A stretch of DNA of 64,000 nt, from assembly GCA_905221605.1 (NCBI GenBank), contig CAJNDS010002802.1:103142-167141 (forward strand). The letters run 5' to 3'. The notes beneath the pieces were generated by a model that was given only the letters and a program-made list of their open reading frames with translations, did not search any database and was not told the DNA's origin. This document shows positions 12,024 through 18,814 of the stretch, one piece after another; positions within the stretch are counted from its first letter, which is position 1, and each line of letters starts with the position of its first letter. The translations under genes and the position numbers were made by a program. This DNA comes from Symbiodinium natans. Taxonomy: Eukaryota > Sar > Dinophyceae > Suessiales > Symbiodiniaceae.

Positions 12024-15000
12024 ATGGGTGCGCATCTTGCAATGGGGCCTCTCGGGGGGCAATCCAGCGCTCCAAGGCGCTTTGCGGAGAGCCCGACGCC
12101 AGCCCGTTCACCAACGGAAGAATTTTACCAAGAAGAGATGCGCGAGGCCGAAAATCAGGCCGAAGAGGTGGAGCGGATGGCAGCTGCAGAGGAGGAACAA
12201 AGAAGGGCTTTAAATGCCCCATTGGTTGCTCATGTTGCCACCGACGACGAGCCTCGGAGCGAGGAGCCACCGGTCGTCCTCGATGCTCTTCAAGTTGCTC
12301 GTATGGTTCCAGACAACGAGGAAGAGGGCTTCGAGGAGGAGAGCGAATCGGATGCTTCTCCGTTGACGATGGAGGAACAGAGGGCTTTGATGGACGAGGC
12401 CATCACCAGGGCACGACGAATGTTGTGCGATGTCTCTGTCTCGGTGAAGGCGGGGACGGAACCTCCTCCAAGTTTCAAGCCTCTGGAAACCGAGTCCTGG
12501 GGTACTTGGACCGCTGGGCCGACTCGAAAAGAGTTATTCCTGAAGTGGGAGGCCGCTATCTATGCAGATGCTGGGCAGTACGATGTGTGGGAAAGTCACC
12601 ACAGGATGGGCGAACCCATCCCTTTGTGTCGGGACTGCTTAGGGCACCCGATCAATATGCTCAGCAAGGTGGCCCACGACCCCGACTACCTTCCCAAGTA
12701 CTGCACCGGTGGGGTTTTGCCGGCAATGGACTTGGAGCCGGATCAGGTCGAGTGTGTCCCGGTTTGCCCTGGATACGTTTCGATGAATTCGTGCTCGTGG
12801 GCCCATGGAATTATACCCCCGGAACGGTGCTACATCCTCCAAGAGCCCAAAGATCTGGAAAGATACTTTGGTCCAAAACGCTTCGCGGAGGTAGAAATCC
12901 TCACGACAGAGCTCTTGGATGCCCATTACAAGATTTTGGACGAACTCAACGAGGCCGAAAGTCTTCGAGGATTCGGTGTCACGGAGGGGATGGTGAGCAA
13001 GGCCCTCGAAGAGGTGTCTTCCTCACTTACCAGTGGTGCCTCATTCCACCCTCATGTTCGGCCGAATTCCAATGTGCATACGCTCATTTACAAGTACCTA
13101 CTTCGAGCAGCACGAGTGCTTCGTGTGCACAGCATTCACAGCCATCAGTACTACGACATCGAGGCTACCCTTTTGGCGCCACCAGATGGAGTACAAGGAT
13201 GGCACGTGGATGTGTGTTGGGATCTTCTGGGTCGACAGCTTCGAAGCAGGGCCCTCGAGTTCCACAAGATGGCCGAAGATCGTCGAGCAAAGCGTGCTCA
13301 ACGTCCAAAGGCGCGACCTGCGCCACCACCGATCGAAGAAGATCCTACCTCGGAAGAGGAAGAGGACGTCGATTCGTCCATCCTCAAGGAATACACCGAG
13401 CTGGGGTGGTGCGTGCAGAAGGTGCTCGAGGAAATTCGTGGTGGAAATTTGGCGCCATCTCCGAAGATCTACTTGGAAGGCCAAATGGTGAATGCCCCCT
13501 CGACTCATGGAGGTTCACAGAGGCCGGCGGAACCACCTTCACCAGCAATGTTGCCACCGGAGCCGCCTTCACCATCGGGAGTTTTGGCTCCAACGGAACC
13601 ACCATCACCCGCGGAATCCATGGTGCCACCTCCTCCACCAGTTCCTCGGTTCAAAATGCCTCAAAGGCCTCCACGTCCTTTGAGCGGAGAAGGGAACTAT
13701 TCGGTGTGGGATCTCCTAAACACACCTGTGGAGCCTCCATCGCCAATGTCCCCGGTGCCTACGGAGGTATCGGATCGCGGCCGTTCCAGAAGCCCACGAA
13801 GGCTGCGACATTCGGATGTAGTAAGCGAGGCAAGGGCCGCTATAAGCGAGGCCGAAGCCGCTCTTCGCTAAAAGCGAAAATGAGGCAATGCTCTTCCGTT
13901 GCGCCGCATCGTTGTTTTGCGCCCCGACAAGCAAAAAGAGAGCCGGCTCGGAGACACGAGCAAGTAGGTCATTTTGAGTGGCATGAAAATTTGACATGTT
14001 GTGGCTTGAGCTTGGCATGTTTGACTTGTCGTGGCATGGAAACATTTTGGCTTGGAAACATTAGCCTTGAGGCCCCAGGAGTTAAAAGGCATCTAGTGGT
14101 AGGACCCCTAGGAGAAATTGGAGGTTCAAAGCCCCGAGTAAAAAGAACCCCTTTCCTCCTTCACGCCAGGCGGTCCGCTAAAATTCCAGGATTGATCATC
14201 GACGTCGCGATGGTGTTCCCCATCCTGATCTTCAGTGCCTTGGTTGGGGTCGTTGTTTCGGGTCTTTGGAAATTGCTCGAAAAGTGTTTTCAGAGAGGCT
14301 CCAAGAGAGCACCTGAGATGAGTAAAATAAAACCCCGAAGAGGAGGATGTTGGATTCGTATTCGCACCCGAAAATGCTTCAAGCGCGTTTGCGTAGAACG
14401 AATCTTGTTGGTTGGTAGAAAAAGCCCAAAAGCCCCAACTAAGGGAAAGCCCAAAACCTTAAAGTTGTTGGCTTGTTTGCGGCATGTTTGGCATGTTGTG
14501 GCATGGTGTCTTGACGTGGCATGCTTTGTGTTGAAGGGAAATGATGAGAAAGTGCCGGAAGGAGGCTTAAAGCAGCCAGTGACTGAGCATCTGCGGATGC
14601 TCAGAGGGCTGCCCCTTCCAGGAAGTGGCACAGGCTCTGATCCCTTGATCTTGGATCGTGATGATGTTGAACCGTCGTCTTCGTTAAACCAACCGAATCG
14701 TTCCCCACAAAACCCGGAACAACCTCCTGAAGCCCCAATTCCACAAGGAGAGGAGATTGAAGAAAGGATCCCGTTGCGTAGCCACGCACTCCAGGTACAT
14801 CGATCGCGAGGTCATTTTCCCTATGATGTGAACTGCGAAAGCTGCTGCTCTAGCAAAGGCAAAGTCCCAGCCAGGAGACTGAAGAGGCAGCTACAGAAGG
14901 AGAATCAAACCATTGGGGTCGATTTCTATTATTTTGGGAAACTGAGGGTTCTTCTTCTTGTACATGTTGCGTCCCGGTACTCAATGTCTATCCCCGCCAT

Positions 15001-16837
15001 GGAACTACACGACCCGAACTTGTTATTCAATATCGATCGGTTTATCCGCGAAATTGGATTGCACCAAAAGACTTTAACGTTTCGGTGCGATAACGAACAG
15101 GGTCTGATATCCATGTGCGAGAGGGTTGCGGCGCAGAGGCGCGAGAACCCTACTATTGTAGATGTTGTGCCAGGATACCGTCCGCAGTCTAAAGGTGCTG
15201 TGGAAAGGCAGGTCTCTGCGATGAAGCAGGGATTTTGGTCGATATGGCTCGACCTAGAGGCGGAAATAAAGCGTCGACGACCTGCTGAAGAAGGTGGTGC
15301 CGCTTGGCAGTTACCTTTAGGTGGAATGTTGTGGCAGACTTGTCTGCTGTACGCTGCACGCAGTTTCAACTTGTGGAACTTTGACAGCAACAACAGTACC
15401 ACAGCAATAGACAGGTTGCACGAGGAGATAGTCCAAAGGACTAGGACGCTTCCCTTCGGTTGTTCTGCGCAGGCCAAAGTTGGCGGTTCTAAACGACATC
15501 TAGAAAAGTTCCGGGGAGCCAAGACGGTTCGAGTGAGCTATCTGGGCCCCGTCCATCCTAGAGGTGGAGGTGTGTATGGGACTGTCATTGGAGGAGATGG
15601 AGAGATTGAGGTCTTTCCAGCGTGTCGTGGGATTTTTGAACGGGACGAACCCACGTATGACAGCCCAACGTTGGAGCTGTTAGCTAAAGTTAATCCTCTT
15701 GTGCTTGATACGCAGGACCCCGAAAAGCCTTTGCTGTTTGAACCGCCTGCGGAACCCATTGTTCCAAAAGAAGAGGAAATCGAAGCCCCAGAGGATGAAG
15801 AAATGATCCCGGAATATGTCCAGGACTACGAGCCCACGGAAATGGGCTCTGAGGGTCATGAGGGGGTAGCCGGAGGTGACCTCCCGGAGCCCGACATGGA
15901 GGACATGGAAATAGACTGGTTGACGGATCATTATCTTCAGAAGCTAGGCGAAGGACCTGATTGCCGCGCCGTGAGCAATCAAGCGGCGTCTTCCTTTGAG
16001 CTTAAGTTTGGAGGGAGTAGAATCTGTTGTCAGGTCCCACAGCAAGCTGTTTCAGAGACCTCTGGTGAGCTGTTAGATCCCAAACTCCTCTATCTGTCCA
16101 TGAAACTGGAACTAGAAGAATTGGAGTCGTTCAACGTAGGAGAAGTGGTGAGCGAGCGAGAAGCGTACAGACTTGCTAAGGAGAGCGGAAGAAGAGTTCT
16201 GTCGAGCCGTTGGGTCAATACGGTTAAGAAGCCTGGTCTTTACCGCTCTAGACTTGTGGTCCGCGATTTTGCCGCTATGGGCGGCACAACGCTCGCTGAG
16301 GGGATCTATTCTCCTACCACCAGCCTGGAAGGGCTGCGGCTACTACTTTCTGTTCTATGTAGAAAAGGGTCTGTGCTGTCCTGTGACGTCTCGGTAGCCT
16401 TTATGCACGCCGCTATTGCGCGGCCGGAGTTTGTGCAGCTTCCGAGTAACATAGGAAACGCAAAGACCGGCGAAAAGGTCTTCCTGAAACTGTTTCGTGC
16501 CATGAACGGGCTTCGAAGTGCCCCACTTTCTTGGTACAAGGAGCTGTCGGCGTACTTGGGAAACCAAGGAGTACAGCAGATCTTGGACCCTACAATCTTC
16601 CGCAAGAAAACCAAGAATGGTTTGGTGATTGTCCTCTTTTATGTTGACGATCTGTTGATTTGGGCCGAGAACACCGCCGAAGCTCGAAAGGTGTATGAAG
16701 ACCTTAAGAAACGCTACAAGCTTAAGCTAACAGGTGAGCTCTTGGAAGGAAAACCAGGTGAGGTGTCTTTCTTGGGACGTAGGATCTTCCGGAAGAAGAC
16801 CGGAGAAGCCCTGCGTATACTTTGGCTTGGACGCTAA
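11498..16837 (+). CDS. pol: copia-1 Pol: integrase and reverse transcriptase (frame 2)
   Basis: Frame 2 is open for 1779 codons, but recognisable protein begins only near 14200. There a hydrophobic, possibly membrane-spanning segment is followed by a pre-integrase His/Cys cluster (H..H..C-x2-C, 14785-14855). The integrase core has Asp codons at 14921 and 15089 and Glu at 15203. RT follows from about 16090, with catalytic YVDD at 16640-16651. The frame runs out at 16837 inside RT; the natural continuation is in frame 3 after a CCC run at 16809-16811. The part before 14000 overlaps the accessory frame and looks non-native. Integrase inserts cDNA; RT copies element RNA. Confidence 0.8.
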   Translation: MLSPSQDRASSRKRGGKKAEVEKPQGRESGDCRHALLETPFAFLLRGLRAEVSPKVVPEVPQECTENTPIVPENTLKVPEMPKEVPKEQPKRTPQLIRKPVERPVACFAACLLACFVACLLACGAACFSAWCFVHEGFILESGVYTPCILESAFSAPSRFGRFDLETVPVPVSVLNGCASCNGASRGAIQRSKALCGEPDASPFTNGRILPRRDARGRKSGRRGGADGSCRGGTKKGFKCPIGCSCCHRRRASERGATGRPRCSSSCSYGSRQRGRGLRGGERIGCFSVDDGGTEGFDGRGHHQGTTNVVRCLCLGEGGDGTSSKFQASGNRVLGYLDRWADSKRVIPEVGGRYLCRCWAVRCVGKSPQDGRTHPFVSGLLRAPDQYAQQGGPRPRLPSQVLHRWGFAGNGLGAGSGRVCPGLPWIRFDEFVLVGPWNYTPGTVLHPPRAQRSGKILWSKTLRGGRNPHDRALGCPLQDFGRTQRGRKSSRIRCHGGDGEQGPRRGVFLTYQWCLIPPSCSAEFQCAYAHLQVPTSSSTSASCAQHSQPSVLRHRGYPFGATRWSTRMARGCVLGSSGSTASKQGPRVPQDGRRSSSKACSTSKGATCATTDRRRSYLGRGRGRRFVHPQGIHRAGVVRAEGARGNSWWKFGAISEDLLGRPNGECPLDSWRFTEAGGTTFTSNVATGAAFTIGSFGSNGTTITRGIHGATSSTSSSVQNASKASTSFERRRELFGVGSPKHTCGASIANVPGAYGGIGSRPFQKPTKAATFGCSKRGKGRYKRGRSRSSLKAKMRQCSSVAPHRCFAPRQAKREPARRHEQVGHFEWHENLTCCGLSLACLTCRGMETFWLGNISLEAPGVKRHLVVGPLGEIGGSKPRVKRTPFLLHARRSAKIPGLIIDVAMVFPILIFSALVGVVVSGLWKLLEKCFQRGSKRAPEMSKIKPRRGGCWIRIRTRKCFKRVCVERILLVGRKSPKAPTKGKPKTLKLLACLRHVWHVVAWCLDVACFVLKGNDEKVPEGGLKQPVTEHLRMLRGLPLPGSGTGSDPLILDRDDVEPSSSLNQPNRSPQNPEQPPEAPIPQGEEIEERIPLRSHALQVHRSRGHFPYDVNCESCCSSKGKVPARRLKRQLQKENQTIGVDFYYFGKLRVLLLVHVASRYSMSIPAMELHDPNLLFNIDRFIREIGLHQKTLTFRCDNEQGLISMCERVAAQRRENPTIVDVVPGYRPQSKGAVERQVSAMKQGFWSIWLDLEAEIKRRRPAEEGGAAWQLPLGGMLWQTCLLYAARSFNLWNFDSNNSTTAIDRLHEEIVQRTRTLPFGCSAQAKVGGSKRHLEKFRGAKTVRVSYLGPVHPRGGGVYGTVIGGDGEIEVFPACRGIFERDEPTYDSPTLELLAKVNPLVLDTQDPEKPLLFEPPAEPIVPKEEEIEAPEDEEMIPEYVQDYEPTEMGSEGHEGVAGGDLPEPDMEDMEIDWLTDHYLQKLGEGPDCRAVSNQAASSFELKFGGSRICCQVPQQAVSETSGELLDPKLLYLSMKLELEELESFNVGEVVSEREAYRLAKESGRRVLSSRWVNTVKKPGLYRSRLVVRDFAAMGGTTLAEGIYSPTTSLEGLRLLLSVLCRKGSVLSCDVSVAFMHAAIARPEFVQLPSNIGNAKTGEKVFLKLFRAMNGLRSAPLSWYKELSAYLGNQGVQQILDPTIFRKKTKNGLVIVLFYVDDLLIWAENTAEARKVYEDLKKRYKLKLTGELLEGKPGEVSFLGRRIFRKKTGEALRILWLGR
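11812..11893 (+). repeat. GGCATGTTT-type short repeats, block 1
   Basis: About seven GGCATG or AGCATG units spaced 9-18 bases apart precede the accessory frame. In frame 2 they encode an Ala-Cys-rich hydrophobic segment (ACFAACLLACFVACLLAC). Confidence 0.7.
12024..13871 (+). CDS. copia-1 accessory protein of unknown function (frame 3)
   Basis: 615-codon frame with an ATG at 12024 (second Met at 12042). Its composition is natural, unlike the overlapping frame 2. Residues 30-80 are Glu/Ala/Arg-rich and probably coiled coil. Residues about 150-420 look globular and contain several Cys and His (LCRDCLGHP; a VCPG..CSWAHG region). The last 130 residues hold repeated EPPSP proline motifs and an RSRSPRR tail. 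I recognise no family. It sits between protease and integrase, where Ty1/copia elements normally have nothing, and is bracketed by GGCATG repeat blocks. It could be a captured host sequence or an element-specific protein; expression is unknown. Confidence 0.6.
   Translation: MGAHLAMGPLGGQSSAPRRFAESPTPARSPTEEFYQEEMREAENQAEEVERMAAAEEEQRRALNAPLVAHVATDDEPRSEEPPVVLDALQVARMVPDNEEEGFEEESESDASPLTMEEQRALMDEAITRARRMLCDVSVSVKAGTEPPPSFKPLETESWGTWTAGPTRKELFLKWEAAIYADAGQYDVWESHHRMGEPIPLCRDCLGHPINMLSKVAHDPDYLPKYCTGGVLPAMDLEPDQVECVPVCPGYVSMNSCSWAHGIIPPERCYILQEPKDLERYFGPKRFAEVEILTTELLDAHYKILDELNEAESLRGFGVTEGMVSKALEEVSSSLTSGASFHPHVRPNSNVHTLIYKYLLRAARVLRVHSIHSHQYYDIEATLLAPPDGVQGWHVDVCWDLLGRQLRSRALEFHKMAEDRRAKRAQRPKARPAPPPIEEDPTSEEEEDVDSSILKEYTELGWCVQKVLEEIRGGNLAPSPKIYLEGQMVNAPSTHGGSQRPAEPPSPAMLPPEPPSPSGVLAPTEPPSPAESMVPPPPPVPRFKMPQRPPRPLSGEGNYSVWDLLNTPVEPPSPMSPVPTEVSDRGRSRSPRRLRHSDVVSEARAAISEAEAALR
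13978..14054 (+). repeat. GGCATG-type short repeats, block 2
   Basis: GGCATG, GACATGTTGTGGC, GGCATGTTTGAC and GGCATGGAAACATT units follow about 100 bases after the accessory frame, matching block 1 in motif. Confidence 0.6.
14480..14523 (+). repeat. GGCATG-type short repeats, block 3
   Basis: GCGGCATGTTTGGCATGTTG is followed by GGCATGGTG and GGCATGC. This third cluster of the motif lies just upstream of the clear integrase coding region. Confidence 0.6.
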
Positions 16838-18482
16838 GTACTTGAGGTCTTGCTGTGAGGAGTACGGAATCACTAAGGTGGCGCCGAAGCTTCCACCCTT
16901 AGAGCGGCGGTATGCTGACCTCATCAAGAAAGGACAGGACACACCTCTTACGCCAGAGGCGCACGAGCGCTATAGGCGTACCTTGGGACGCCTAGCCTGG
17001 GCGTCGCTTTCAAGACCTGATTTGCAGTATGTATGCGGTTTTCTAGGAAGACACCAGTCAGCCCCCAATGAAGCAGCCGAAGCTTGTATGAGGGATGTTC
17101 TGAGATGGGTGTCTGGTTTGCCGCATAAGGTCCAAGTGTTCCCCTCACGTAGAGAGCTGTTAGCCCCGGATGAGGACCGAGAGTCAGTGTCTTGTTTTGT
17201 GGACGCGTCTTGGGGTTTGAACTCTGTGAGTGGTGGAATTGTGACCTGGAACAACTGTTGCTTGAAGACGTTCAGTAGGAAACAGACGACCGTAGCTCTG
17301 TCATCGGCAGAAGCCGAGCTAGCAGCACTGACTGAAATCGCCAGAGAGGGATTGTATATATCTCTGTTGGTGCAGACTATGGTGGAGGGGATGCCTTCTG
17401 ATTCGGAGGAAGGCCGATATCAGTTGCACGCGTACGGGGACTCTGAAAGCGCCCTGTCCATAGCGCAAATGAGTACCCTCCTGAGGAAAGTTCGCCACAT
17501 AGAGTTGAGAGCTGCTTTTCTCCAACAACTAGTCGCCAAGGAAAGATTGACGCTGGAGTATATACCGGGGAAACTCAACCCCGCAGATGCTTTAACGAAG
17601 TCCCCAACTGCGGAGAATTTAGTCAGTCTTTGTGAGGCAGCTGGCCTCATTACCGAGCCAGAATCGTGGTCGTCGATCTCCGAAGAAAACGTCGAAGAAG
17701 TAAGAAATGAGCCCAATATCACTAAGGAAGTATCGTCGAACGCAGTAAGGTCCTCTCCGCTGGAGGTTCCGAGCTCTTGGATGGAAGCCGCGACGGCAGT
17801 GGCTAGAGGGACAGTGTCGCTCGTCGTTCTGGAGCTTTGCTGCGAAGAGTCGAGTGCTATAGCGAGCGCGTGTGCTCGAGAGAAAGGCATAGCGTACTTC
17901 GGAGTGACTCGGGAAATCAATCTTCTGAGTAAGAACACCTTTCTTGTTCTTGAAGAGATCTTAAGAGTCCTGAAGCAGGGAAAGGTCCGTGTCTTTGCGC
18001 ATTTGTCTACGCTCTGCAGCTCAGGCTGCCCCTTGAGGTACCTGCGTTTCCGCAAGCGACGAGGTTTGGAACTTTGGCGGAAGACGCTAAAGATTCACAA
18101 GAGTTGCTGGAGACTTATAGGGAAGCTCTTCGGCCCCTATTCCTCGAACGAGGGTTTGCTGTTAACCCACGAATGGCCTGAAAGGTCCTCTTTGTGGAAG
18201 GAAACGGTATTTCTAGAAGTCTCTAAAAGCATTGGTCTGACGCAAGGATGTCTAGTAGATAGGTGCTGCTTCGAGAAGAAAGAGAAGACTTGGAAGAGAT
18301 GGTGGTTCGCTTCGAATAGTGCTGCCTGCGTGTGGGAACTGTCTTCGTACGTTTGCGCAGGAAACCACGAACACTCGAAGAGTGCGTCTCTGAAGGAGTC
18401 TGGGACCTACCCGGAAGAGCTTGGAAAGGCTCTTGTCAGGATTGGAAAGAAGATCCTGAAGCAGGAGGAAAGAAAGGACTGA
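16734..18482 (+). CDS. copia-1 RT C-terminus, RNase H and methyltransferase-like tail (frame 3)
   Basis: Genuine sequence begins near 16812, where frame 2 similarity stops; the ATG at 16734 lies in the overlap. RT tail motifs (YRRTLGRLAW, RPDLQYVCG) are followed by copia RNase H: Asp of VDASWG at 17202, SSAEAEL near 17300, and the usual IPGKLNPADALTK end. After 17640 comes an extension of about 280 residues with VLELCCEESS, STLCSSGCP, HEWPERSSLW and CAGNHEH. As I recall it, this pattern recurs in dinoflagellate retroelement proteins and resembles a SAM-methyltransferase fold with a Cys in the motif IV position. RNase H degrades the RNA template; the tail's activity is unproven. Confidence 0.8.
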   Translation: MSSWKENQVRCLSWDVGSSGRRPEKPCVYFGLDAKYLRSCCEEYGITKVAPKLPPLERRYADLIKKGQDTPLTPEAHERYRRTLGRLAWASLSRPDLQYVCGFLGRHQSAPNEAAEACMRDVLRWVSGLPHKVQVFPSRRELLAPDEDRESVSCFVDASWGLNSVSGGIVTWNNCCLKTFSRKQTTVALSSAEAELAALTEIAREGLYISLLVQTMVEGMPSDSEEGRYQLHAYGDSESALSIAQMSTLLRKVRHIELRAAFLQQLVAKERLTLEYIPGKLNPADALTKSPTAENLVSLCEAAGLITEPESWSSISEENVEEVRNEPNITKEVSSNAVRSSPLEVPSSWMEAATAVARGTVSLVVLELCCEESSAIASACAREKGIAYFGVTREINLLSKNTFLVLEEILRVLKQGKVRVFAHLSTLCSSGCPLRYLRFRKRRGLELWRKTLKIHKSCWRLIGKLFGPYSSNEGLLLTHEWPERSSLWKETVFLEVSKSIGLTQGCLVDRCCFEKKEKTWKRWWFASNSAACVWELSSYVCAGNHEHSKSASLKESGTYPEELGKALVRIGKKILKQEERKD

Positions 18483-18814
18483 AGGGAACTACCCTGCGCC
18501 CCAGCCCCACACCTTTTGTGTCCTCAACCTGCGTCCAGCTCCACCCATCTGCGTCCCCAACCTGCGCCCCGTTTGCCTCCGCGTGCCCCACACCTGCGCG
18601 CACCTTGCGCCGCGGCTCCCACCCCGGCCGACTCTTGCAGAGCGCCCTGGTAAAGGATAGGTTTCGACTTACGCTGGTGTGCGCTTGTTTGGCTGCGCTC
18701 GCATAGTCCTTTGCTTTTCGGGTGTGGGTAGGTTGAGGTTTGGGTGTAATAACTTCCCACTTGCCGGTGTGCGCTTGTATGCTTGCACCCGAAAAGTTTC
18801 CGGGTTTACTGGCA
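18483..18814. other. Short spacer between copia-1 and the tandem array
   Basis: C-rich sequence with repeated CCTGCG motifs, then two GTGTGCGCTTGT motifs (near 18678 and 18768). No LTR-like match to the sequence upstream of the PBS and no gene were seen. Confidence 0.5.

Larger units (their letters stand above)
9259..18490 (+). mobile_element. Ty1/copia-type LTR retrotransposon (copia-1), 3' LTR not found
   Basis: Domain order gag-CCHC, aspartic protease, integrase, reverse transcriptase, RNase H is that of Ty1/copia. Coding is spread over all three forward frames: frame 1 gag-protease, frame 3 accessory frame, frame 2 integrase-RT, frame 3 RNase H and a methyltransferase-like tail. A purine-rich stretch at 18458-18490 could be the polypurine tract. 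Tandem repeats follow within about 330 bases with no recognisable LTR, so the 3' end is deleted or displaced. Confidence 0.85.

Noticed and set aside
18483-18814. Possible 3' LTR of copia-1
   Set aside because: No stretch matched the sequence preceding the PBS at 9258 beyond a few bases.
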